A stretch of DNA of 64,000 bases, taken from positions 420,709 to 484,708 of the forward strand of contig NZ_KQ948455.1 of assembly GCF_001514115.1 (NCBI RefSeq), written 5' to 3'. The notes under the pieces were generated by a model. It did not search any database. It saw only the letters and a list, made by a program, of their open reading frames with translations, and was not told the DNA's origin. How positions within the stretch are numbered: the stretch's first letter is position 1; the number at the start of each line of letters is the position of its first letter. Position numbers and translations under genes: made by a program. Positions 43,738 through 51,121 of this stretch are shown in pieces. The DNA is from Streptomyces olivochromogenes (GTDB lineage: Bacteria > Actinomycetota > Actinomycetes > Streptomycetales > Streptomycetaceae).

Positions 43738-43782
43738 GTGCCCCCGGCAGGATTCAAACCTGCGCACACGGCTCCGGAGGGC
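43738..43782 (-). other. tRNA-Arg-like 3' fragment, putative att site 2
   Basis: On the minus strand: CTCCGGA, then T-arm GCAGG TTTGAAT CCTGC and acceptor-like GGGGGCAC. 37 bases (43746-43782) match the first site in the same orientation, exactly 2,350 bases apart. No 5' tRNA half is present. Candidate left end of the AICE, whose transfer genes lie to the right. Confidence 0.75.
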
Positions 43783-43816
43783 GCTTGCTTCGTCGACAAA
43801 GTGGCAGGTCACGGCC

Positions 43817-44196
43817 TTGCATGAGTTCAACCGGGTGTATCCAAGTCCACAGATAGTCCACAGACCCGGGGACCTTCCCGATTGCCGACTGAGCATCCAG
43901 ACTGTGCATATCGACGATCGACCAACGCCTGGCGCCCTGTCTCCGAATCGCCACTCCGTCCTCGAAGACGCCTTGGCACTGTTCGAGGCGGACTTCTTTC
44001 GGATGACCTCATTCATCGGCAGGTTGGCCAACTCGCCATCCTGTACCTACAAGTCTTTAGCGAGTACGTCGAGCTGATGGCGGAGGTGGATAGACCTTCC
44101 CGCGGCCACACGAGACCGGATCACCCCATACATAGGGAGCGGGCACACGAAGGGCTCTCGCGCTTCAAGGAGGTTCTGGGCCTCGACGATGACTGA
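43817..44196 (+). other. possible frameshifted ORF remnant
   Basis: Two overlapping + strand frames look partly protein-like: RPTPGALSPNRHSVLEDALA in the first (to 44077) and QVGQLAILYLQVFSEYVELM in the second (to 44196). A single frameshift near 44000 would join them. No family is recognised. The flanks (43368-43650, 43686-43737, 44197-44268) show nothing else. Confidence 0.25.
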
Positions 44197-44268
44197 AGAT
44201 GTCACCATGGTGGTGCTTCCTGGGCACACAGAGTAGCGTAGACGCCCAGTGCGTCCAGGGGGGACAGC

Positions 44269-44628
44269 TTGAACACCGCCTTATGCAGCCAGCCGGACTG
44301 CCGGAACATGGCCCGAGCAACGCCGTATCCTCAGGGTTACCTGTGTCGGCGATGCCACCAGAAGGTGCAGGATGCCGCGGCACCTCCGGCTCAGCAGCAA
44401 TCACGTCCCAAGTCCCGACACCAGCGGGCTCGGGAACGGGTGCAGCGACAAAGCGACCAGGCTGCTGAGCAGCGCACCTCGTGGCTGGAACAGAAGGCAG
44501 CCGCTCAGGAGGCACAGCGTCCCCGGCATCGCATCGTGCAGGCCAAGCCTGCGATCGAAGGCAAAGCGCTTAAGCCGCCAGGCCCACTCGCCGATCTGAC
44601 CCCCATGTGGTGGGAGTTCAACGGGTAG
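44269..44628 (+). CDS. small zinc-finger-like protein
   Basis: 119 residues from a TTG start 44269 with GGGGGAC upstream. CSQPDCRNMARATPYPQGYL then CRRC is a four-Cys zinc-ribbon arrangement; the rest is a Gln/Arg-rich helical stretch (QRARERVQRQSDQAAEQRTS) and a C-terminal PLADLTPMWWEFNG. Unknown function, typical of mobile-element cargo. Confidence 0.45.
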   Translation: MNTALCSQPDCRNMARATPYPQGYLCRRCHQKVQDAAAPPAQQQSRPKSRHQRARERVQRQSDQAAEQRTSWLEQKAAAQEAQRPRHRIVQAKPAIEGKALKPPGPLADLTPMWWEFNG

Positions 44629-44808
44629 TCCGCACTGGCGTGCCGACGCATGAGGTAGCCAGTGCACGCGTTAGCCGGAGTATTCCGCCACCGTCCCGCT
44701 CCGTTGCGCCTCCCTGGCGTTTGGCCGGGGACGGGGGGCGGCAGCAACAGACGTCCAGAGACCCGCAGGCGCGGTCGACGTCGCCGCGATTGTGGTGCTG
44801 ACGCATGC

Positions 44809-45093
44809 TCACGGTCGCTGGTCGCGTTCGCGGTGATGCCTGACATGGATCACGCTTTGATCACGCAATCTCCACATCACCTTCGCGGTATGCATGATGA
44901 TCCACACGACCGTTAACCAGTCATGCTTTATCTCCGGAGGGGCCACGTCAGCGACGTGCGCGAGTGCGGCGTCCCAGAGGTCTTTGGTAACCAACTCTCT
45001 TAGAAACACGTACAGTTCTGCACGATTCTCGGTGGTGTCCGGGGGGTACTGGGCGCCGCGAAGGACTTCTAGTGGGCGTGGTCCGGTGGGCAC
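44809..45093 (-). CDS. hypothetical protein divergent from helicase
   Basis: 94 residues: LEVLRGAQYPPDTTENRAEL, YVFLRELVTKDLWDAALAHV, then PPEIKHDWLTVVWIIMHTAKVMW. Helical and plausible as a real small protein, but the GTG start (45093) has no clear ribosome site and I recognise no family. The 25-base gap to the helicase gene implies a shared regulatory region. Confidence 0.4.
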   Translation of the reverse strand: MPTGPRPLEVLRGAQYPPDTTENRAELYVFLRELVTKDLWDAALAHVADVAPPEIKHDWLTVVWIIMHTAKVMWRLRDQSVIHVRHHRERDQRP

Positions 45094-45117
45094 TGTCAGC
45101 CGCGAGCGGGGTTAGAT

Positions 45118-48100
45118 ATGAGCGGGAAGGACTCGGACGATCTACCGTCCCCTGGTAGCCAACTCTTCATCGACGGAGGGATGGCTACCGTCGTCGCGGC
45201 TACCGGTGCTGGCGATGGCGTCGACCTCGTCGTGCGCCGCAGCGATGGCACACTCACCGACGTTGCGCTGAGCCTTGCTGAATTGCATGCGGCTGTCGTG
45301 CCTGTCAATGATGCCGATGGTGATCCTGCCCGGGCGCTGGCCGCACTGTGGGGCCGGTGGATGCAGTACGCCGTCCCCCGTATCCGTTCTGCTGTCCTTG
45401 CCACGCGCCCGCTGCGGCCGTATGCGCACCAGGACGAGGCCGTATTCAGCCACATGCTGGCCCAGCCACGCCTGCGATTCCTGCTCGCCGATGAACCGGG
45501 CACCGGCAAGACGATCATGACAGGTATGTACATCGCCGAGGGTACGCGGCGAGGCTTGATACCTGGCAGAACGGTGATCATCGTACCCGCGCACCTCGTG
45601 GAGAAGTGGAAGCGGGACTTGCGCCGCTACTTCGCGATTGAGGCGGCCACGGTCACTCCTGACGTGGCCAGGGACCCTCGTGACCTCGACCCGCGCGTCA
45701 GCGTGTGGGTTGTGAGTGTGGACCTGTACACCTACAACACGGACGTTCGGCGCAAGATCTCCGGGGCCCGGGCATCGTGGTCGCTCACGGTCTTTGATGA
45801 GGCGCACCGACTGACGCCTACTTCTCAGTACCTCGGCGCCGCAAGGGATGTGGCGAGCCGCACCCACCACTTCCTGCTGCTGACCGCAACGCCGCACCGG
45901 GGCAAGGAGCACTACTTCCGTGGCCTGCTCAGCCTCCTCGACCCCACGCTGTACCCCTGGGACCCGCGACAGACCGAGTACGACAATGCGCTGAGGCCCT
46001 CGACATTGTCCTTTTTGCGGAGGATGAAGGAGGAGCTGAAGGACTTCGAGGGGAATGATCTCTTCCCGCCTCGGTACGCCGAGACTGTGTCGGTCGACCT
46101 CAGCGGCCCCGAACTCGCGGCCTACACCGCGGTGATGGACTACGTCGACACTTACTACGGCGAGAACGCAACCCTGGCCCGCTCGATCTACGGCAAGCGA
46201 GCCGCCTCTGCACTGGTGGCCGCTGCCGCCACGATCGCGCGGCGGCACGAGGCCCTCAAGGGCCCAGCGTCCGGCCGAGTCGACGGCCCCATACCTGACG
46301 AGTTCGCTCAGGGTGACGGTTCAGTAAACCTTGCCGTCGAGGACGACGAGGTATGGGAGCGCGCCGAGGACATCGTCGTCAATGCTCGCAGCCGCAGCAA
46401 GAGCGAAGAGCTCACGGCGATTGACGGGGTCATCGCGACCATTCGACTGGCCACGACCGCTGGCCCGTCCACGAAGTGGCTCCGCACCCAGAAGCTTCTC
46501 ACCCACCACGGCATCGCTCCGGGGCAAGGCCAGCTGCTCATCTTTACCGAGTTCGCCGACACTGCCCGCTGGCTCGCCAGTCAGTTCACCCACGACGGGT
46601 ATAGCGTCGAGACCCTCGAGGGTGCAGTCAGGCACCATGAGCGCGACCAGCTCCAGCAGCGGTTTCTCGCCGGTGAGTTCCAGGTCCTCGTCTCCACCGA
46701 CGCCGGCGGCGAGGGCATCGACCTGCAGTCCGCCCACGTCATGGTCAACTGGGACATTCCGTGGTCCCTTGTCCGCCTCGAACAGCGCATGGGTCGATTG
46801 CACCGTATCGGCCAGACCAAGCCGGTGCACATCTACCACCTCGTTGCGCCCGATACCCGTGAGGGCCGGGTCCAGGAGGTCATGCTCGGCAACCTGGAGG
46901 CCGCCGGAGAAGCGCTCGACGGACGGATCTTCGATCTGCTCGACGCGACCGCCGCCCGTGCTGGCTTCGACTACACCCGCGCGCTCATCGACGCTCAAGC
47001 CGGTCAGGCCGTCACGGTTCCCGATACAGCCGAGTTGTTGTCCAAGGCGCAGGAGTTGGTCAGCGACGAGGACCGGCTTCACACGCCCGCCAACACCGAG
47101 GCCGCGCTCGACCGGTTCCGTAGCGATCGCCTCGAGGCGATCAACCCCGTCATAGTTGACGGCTTCGTCGACCAGCTCGCCCGTGCCGAGCAGTGGCGCC
47201 TCGGCCCGGGGCCGGCCAAGGGCATCCGCCGGGTCAACTCGGCCCGGCTGCTGCCGCCAACCCTCGGCGGTGAGCACGAGGCGCTGGTCGCTGCTGACGG
47301 TTCTTCCGTTCGGCAGGCGATCAATGACGGCTCTCAGGGGCTGGACGACGTCATCGTGCTTGGGCCTACCGAAGAGTCGTTCGCCGAACTGACCGACCTT
47401 GCGCTGCGTACCGGTGAGAGCGAGCTCATCCGGGGCACGGTCCTCAGCGACCCCGCGTCGCTGACGAACTACACCGTCCTGGTCTACGACGCCGAGGTCG
47501 AGGTACACGACGGCGTCCGCCGGCAGCGGCGAAAGTCCCCGGTCCTCATCCGGTACTCCGGCGCCGGAGCATTCGAGAGCGCTTGGGAGTCCCTCATGTT
47601 GCTCCGGCCGACCGGAGCCAGCCATGTCGCGCCGCCCCTGTCGCCAGCGCTGAGGCACGACAGCGAACTGGAAGCCCGCGCTGCGCTCACGCGCGAGGTC
47701 GTCCGCGCGCGGGCGGAGCGGGAGGCGTGGGTCGACAAGGCGCGCCAGCAGCTTGACCAGGTCGAGTACCGCTACATGGACGAGCTCGAGGATCTGCCCG
47801 CCACCGAACGGCGTGAGCGGATGTCTCGCTTCGAGGAGCTCAAGCGCCACCGTCTCGCGCAGCTCGATGACATCAACAAGGTCGGGCAGAGCGCTCCCCG
47901 CTTGGTCGGTTGGGCACACGTCATCGGTGAGGCCCGTGCCGATCAGCTCGGCTACGACCCGGACAGCGAGGCGGTCGCGGTGGCCACCGTTCTGGCCGAG
48001 CTGGACCGGCTTGGTTTCGACGTGGACGACCGTCAGACCGCTGGCGTCGGCTACGACCTGCTCGCCCGGCACCGCACGACCCGAGAACAACGCCTCGTTG

Positions 48101-48339
48101 AGGTCAAGGGCTTCCACGCAGGCTTGGAGCCGGTGTGGCTGGAGCAGCACGAGTGGGCTCAGGCGCAGCAGCGCGGCCAGGACTACTGGCTCTACGTCGT
48201 TGCCGATTGCGCCATATCGCCGACAGTCCTCGTCCGCGCCCAGGACCCGGCTGGGTTGCTAGCCACCGGGCCACGGCGCATCGAGCGGTTTCAGATCAAG
48301 GTTGCCGACCTACGTCGGCTGATGGGAGAGCATCGGTGA
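45118..48339 (+). CDS. SNF2-type helicase with C-terminal DUF3883
   Basis: 1073 residues. N-terminal helicase core: Walker A LADEPGTGKT near 122-131, DEAH box VFDEAHRL near 226, motif III LTATPHRG near 256. Second RecA lobe: IFTEFADTARWLA, STDAGGEGIDL near 524, and QRMGRLHRIGQ. Long helical linker follows, and residues ~975-1060 form a DUF3883 domain (VGYDLLARH, RLVEVKGFHAG), a PD-(D/E)xK-related fold. Helicases with this domain are frequent in anti-phage islands, where they would translocate on or remodel DNA. Stop overlaps the methyltransferase start (GTGA), so the operon is tightly coupled. Confidence 0.88.
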   Translation: MSGKDSDDLPSPGSQLFIDGGMATVVAATGAGDGVDLVVRRSDGTLTDVALSLAELHAAVVPVNDADGDPARALAALWGRWMQYAVPRIRSAVLATRPLRPYAHQDEAVFSHMLAQPRLRFLLADEPGTGKTIMTGMYIAEGTRRGLIPGRTVIIVPAHLVEKWKRDLRRYFAIEAATVTPDVARDPRDLDPRVSVWVVSVDLYTYNTDVRRKISGARASWSLTVFDEAHRLTPTSQYLGAARDVASRTHHFLLLTATPHRGKEHYFRGLLSLLDPTLYPWDPRQTEYDNALRPSTLSFLRRMKEELKDFEGNDLFPPRYAETVSVDLSGPELAAYTAVMDYVDTYYGENATLARSIYGKRAASALVAAAATIARRHEALKGPASGRVDGPIPDEFAQGDGSVNLAVEDDEVWERAEDIVVNARSRSKSEELTAIDGVIATIRLATTAGPSTKWLRTQKLLTHHGIAPGQGQLLIFTEFADTARWLASQFTHDGYSVETLEGAVRHHERDQLQQRFLAGEFQVLVSTDAGGEGIDLQSAHVMVNWDIPWSLVRLEQRMGRLHRIGQTKPVHIYHLVAPDTREGRVQEVMLGNLEAAGEALDGRIFDLLDATAARAGFDYTRALIDAQAGQAVTVPDTAELLSKAQELVSDEDRLHTPANTEAALDRFRSDRLEAINPVIVDGFVDQLARAEQWRLGPGPAKGIRRVNSARLLPPTLGGEHEALVAADGSSVRQAINDGSQGLDDVIVLGPTEESFAELTDLALRTGESELIRGTVLSDPASLTNYTVLVYDAEVEVHDGVRRQRRKSPVLIRYSGAGAFESAWESLMLLRPTGASHVAPPLSPALRHDSELEARAALTREVVRARAEREAWVDKARQQLDQVEYRYMDELEDLPATERRERMSRFEELKRHRLAQLDDINKVGQSAPRLVGWAHVIGEARADQLGYDPDSEAVAVATVLAELDRLGFDVDDRQTAGVGYDLLARHRTTREQRLVEVKGFHAGLEPVWLEQHEWAQAQQRGQDYWLYVVADCAISPTVLVRAQDPAGLLATGPRRIERFQIKVADLRRLMGEHR

Positions 48340-51119
48340 CCACCACCACCCAAGCGCCGTCGACTGGCGCAACGGCCAACGCGGATCCCGCCAGTGACGT
48401 ACGCAGCCGCCTGATCGACCACTGGTTCCCGTGCTCCTCGGTTGACGCTGCCGTCGGCACTCCGGCGGGATCCGGCCGGAGCGAGAAGGCGCTCTTCACC
48501 TGGTTCGCTTCTCGCCCTATCGCGCAGGCCCGTGCCGCCGTACTTACCACCCTGCTACCTGACCGCGATGACCTTCACGCAGATGTCCGACTGGCCGTAG
48601 AGGCGGGCAGCAGCGTTGCGCTGGGTCGACTTCGCGAAGCCATCGCGGAGGAGTACCCCTCCGGTCGCCCCGTCGTACTCGATATCTTCAGTGGCCGAGG
48701 CATCATCCCCCTCGAAGCAGCGCGCCTCGGCGCGACCGCTGTCGGAACGGACCTCAGCCCGGTCGCAACGCTGGGTGGGCGCCTCCTTGCCGACTACCCG
48801 CTGCGCGACTGGTCGACTGAGGCTGCTGTTCCCTTCGCCAGTGGAGCCGAGCCGGAAGACAGACTCTTCAGCGACGATGAGCCGCGGCTGCTGCGCGATG
48901 TCCGCGCCGTACTCGCTGAAGTGAACAAGCGTGTGGCCAAGGCTGTCGCGCCCTACTACCCGACCGATAGCCGCGGCAAGGTGCCCTGGGCGTATCTGTG
49001 GGCCGTCAGCATCCCCTGTGACCAGTGCCGCCGGCGCTTCCCGCTCATCGGCGGCATGCGGCTGCAGTTTCCGTCTGGGCGTGAGGGGGACTACGGGCAG
49101 TCGCTCGAACTCGTCATCGACGGGGACCGGTGGCGTCCCCAGGTCGTGGACGGAGACCCCGCCCAGCAGCCGACGTTCTCGGCCGCGGCGGGCCGCAAGG
49201 GCAAGAGTGCTCGCTGCCCGTTTCCGTCCTGCGGACACGTCCACACGCTCGACACTGTCAAGGCGAAGGGTTTCGGTGGTCAGTATGAGGACGAACTCCT
49301 CGCCGTCGGTGAGGAGAACGAGGGGGTCGGCAAGACCTTCCGCGCCCCGACGGCTGACGAGATTACAGCCGCGAAGTCCGTCGACCTTGCCCAGCTCGAC
49401 AGCTTCGGCCCCTTCACTGCTGTTCCAGACGAGGCGATCCCGCCTGGCAATCAAGACACAATCCGGGCCAGTGGCTACGGCTACCGCACCTACGGCGCCC
49501 TCATGAACGACCGACAGGCCCTTCTCTTCACCGAGACAGTCCGCGCCATTCGGGGCATTCGTACCGACCTTTTGGCTGCGCGACTCACCACCGACTACGC
49601 GGACGCGCTCACGGCCTACGCGGCAGCAAACATGCAGCGACGACTTCGGCGCTCCACCCGAGGCGCAAAGCTCGCTGCCTTCGGTGGCAACGCCTCGCGC
49701 AAGGGCACGTGGGTCCAGGTCCACGACATCTTCGCGGACGAGAGCAAGGTGTCCTTCCAGTTCGACTACCTCGAGGCCGGGCCGGGCACCGGACCGGGCA
49801 CCTGGGACAGCGTCTCTGACAGCGGCCTGCAGGCGCTGAAGAAGGTCATCCAGGGAAGCGATGCAGGACGGCCGGGCCGATTCCGCCGCGCCTCCGCGAT
49901 AGCCCTGCCCTTCCGCGACGGGTCGGTGGATGCGGTCGTAACCGACCCGCCGTACTACAACATGATCGACTACGCCGACGCGTCGGATCTCTTTCACGTC
50001 TGGCTGAAGCGCTGCCTCTTCGACGTGTTCCCCGATCTTTTCGATGTTCCAGGGCTGCAGGACAAGACCGACGAGATCATCGTCAAGCGCGGCAATGCTC
50101 CGGGTGAGCACCGAACCCGCGACTTCTACGAGCAAATGCTCAGCCGTGCTTTCGGCGAGGCACGGCGCGTGCTGCGAGTGGACGGCCACCTCGTCGTTGT
50201 GTTCGGGCACTCCGACCCTGACGCGTGGCGACGGCTGCTCGGAGCCCTTCACGATGCCGGCTTCGTCGTCACGAGCTCGTGGCCGTCGAGGACCGAGACG
50301 GCCTCGACCGGGGTGGCGAGCATCAAGGTCACAGTCGCGATTGGCTGTCGCGTTGCCGCCGTGAACCGGCCGGTCGCTACCGCCGCTCAGGTCGACCGTG
50401 AGGTCGCCGAGCGAGTCAAGACCGCCGTACGGGAGTGGGACCGTGACGGCTTGGCCCTCAATGACCAGCTCATGGCCGCGTATGGGCCAGCGATGGAGGT
50501 CTTCGGCCGCTACGCCAAGATTCTCAAGCCCGACGGCAGCCAGGCCGAGCTCGACCGCTACCTCACGCTGGCGCGTACCGCGGTCCGCGACGCCACAGCG
50601 CTCAAGCTGGACGAGCTGCCACTTGAGACGTTTGACGCACCGACCCGGTTCGCCGTCTTCTGGCAGCGGCTCTTCGCACGGTCGGACGTTCCCAAGGGCG
50701 AGGCCCGATTTCAGGCGCAGGCGGACAACCTCCGCCTGGAGGATCTGCGCGGCGCGCTACTCACGGAGAGCAAGAGCGGCTACAAGTTGCGTCTCGACGC
50801 CCCGAGCGCCGTCAACGACAAGTCCTCCACGTTCGAGGTGGTCCGGGCTATGGCCGCCGCCTGGGACCAGGGCGCCACCGAAGGCGTTGCCGCTGTCGTC
50901 GCTGAGTCTGACCGGCAGCCCACTGACGCGCACCTGTGGGCCGTCGTCGGGGAGATCCTTGCCCAGCTGCCTCCCAGCGACACAGTGGCCAAGGCTCTCA
51001 CCGCCGTTCAGCGCAACGCAGGCACCATCGCCAACCTTGCGCACCACGTCGCCACTGAGCTTGCTGCCAGCGAGCGCGACGACCAGCTCACCCTGCCGTT
51101 CACCACCAAGGAGTCCTGA
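48336..51119 (+). CDS. DUF1156 Zn-ribbon adenine-type DNA methyltransferase
   Basis: 927 residues. DUF1156 segment at the start (RLIDHWFPCSSVDAAVGTPA, KALFTWFASRPIAQAR). SAM motif LDIFSGRGIIPLEAARLGA at ~115-133, a Zn-ribbon (CDQC near 228 and CPFPSCGH near 296), and the catalytic TDPPYYNMIDYAD near 535-547, characteristic of N6-adenine or N4-cytosine methylases of the COG1743 group. GTG 48336 chosen because the family start follows and the ORF upstream is a helicase shadow. It probably marks host DNA so that the helicase/ATPase partners act only on foreign DNA; that role is inferred from the operon. Confidence 0.9.
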   Translation: MTTTTQAPSTGATANADPASDVRSRLIDHWFPCSSVDAAVGTPAGSGRSEKALFTWFASRPIAQARAAVLTTLLPDRDDLHADVRLAVEAGSSVALGRLREAIAEEYPSGRPVVLDIFSGRGIIPLEAARLGATAVGTDLSPVATLGGRLLADYPLRDWSTEAAVPFASGAEPEDRLFSDDEPRLLRDVRAVLAEVNKRVAKAVAPYYPTDSRGKVPWAYLWAVSIPCDQCRRRFPLIGGMRLQFPSGREGDYGQSLELVIDGDRWRPQVVDGDPAQQPTFSAAAGRKGKSARCPFPSCGHVHTLDTVKAKGFGGQYEDELLAVGEENEGVGKTFRAPTADEITAAKSVDLAQLDSFGPFTAVPDEAIPPGNQDTIRASGYGYRTYGALMNDRQALLFTETVRAIRGIRTDLLAARLTTDYADALTAYAAANMQRRLRRSTRGAKLAAFGGNASRKGTWVQVHDIFADESKVSFQFDYLEAGPGTGPGTWDSVSDSGLQALKKVIQGSDAGRPGRFRRASAIALPFRDGSVDAVVTDPPYYNMIDYADASDLFHVWLKRCLFDVFPDLFDVPGLQDKTDEIIVKRGNAPGEHRTRDFYEQMLSRAFGEARRVLRVDGHLVVVFGHSDPDAWRRLLGALHDAGFVVTSSWPSRTETASTGVASIKVTVAIGCRVAAVNRPVATAAQVDREVAERVKTAVREWDRDGLALNDQLMAAYGPAMEVFGRYAKILKPDGSQAELDRYLTLARTAVRDATALKLDELPLETFDAPTRFAVFWQRLFARSDVPKGEARFQAQADNLRLEDLRGALLTESKSGYKLRLDAPSAVNDKSSTFEVVRAMAAAWDQGATEGVAAVVAESDRQPTDAHLWAVVGEILAQLPPSDTVAKALTAVQRNAGTIANLAHHVATELAASERDDQLTLPFTTKES

Positions 51120-51121
51120 GC

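Noticed and set aside
44618..44812. Short ORFs on both strands between 44629 and 44808
   Set aside because: No start signals or family resemblance; treated as spacer.
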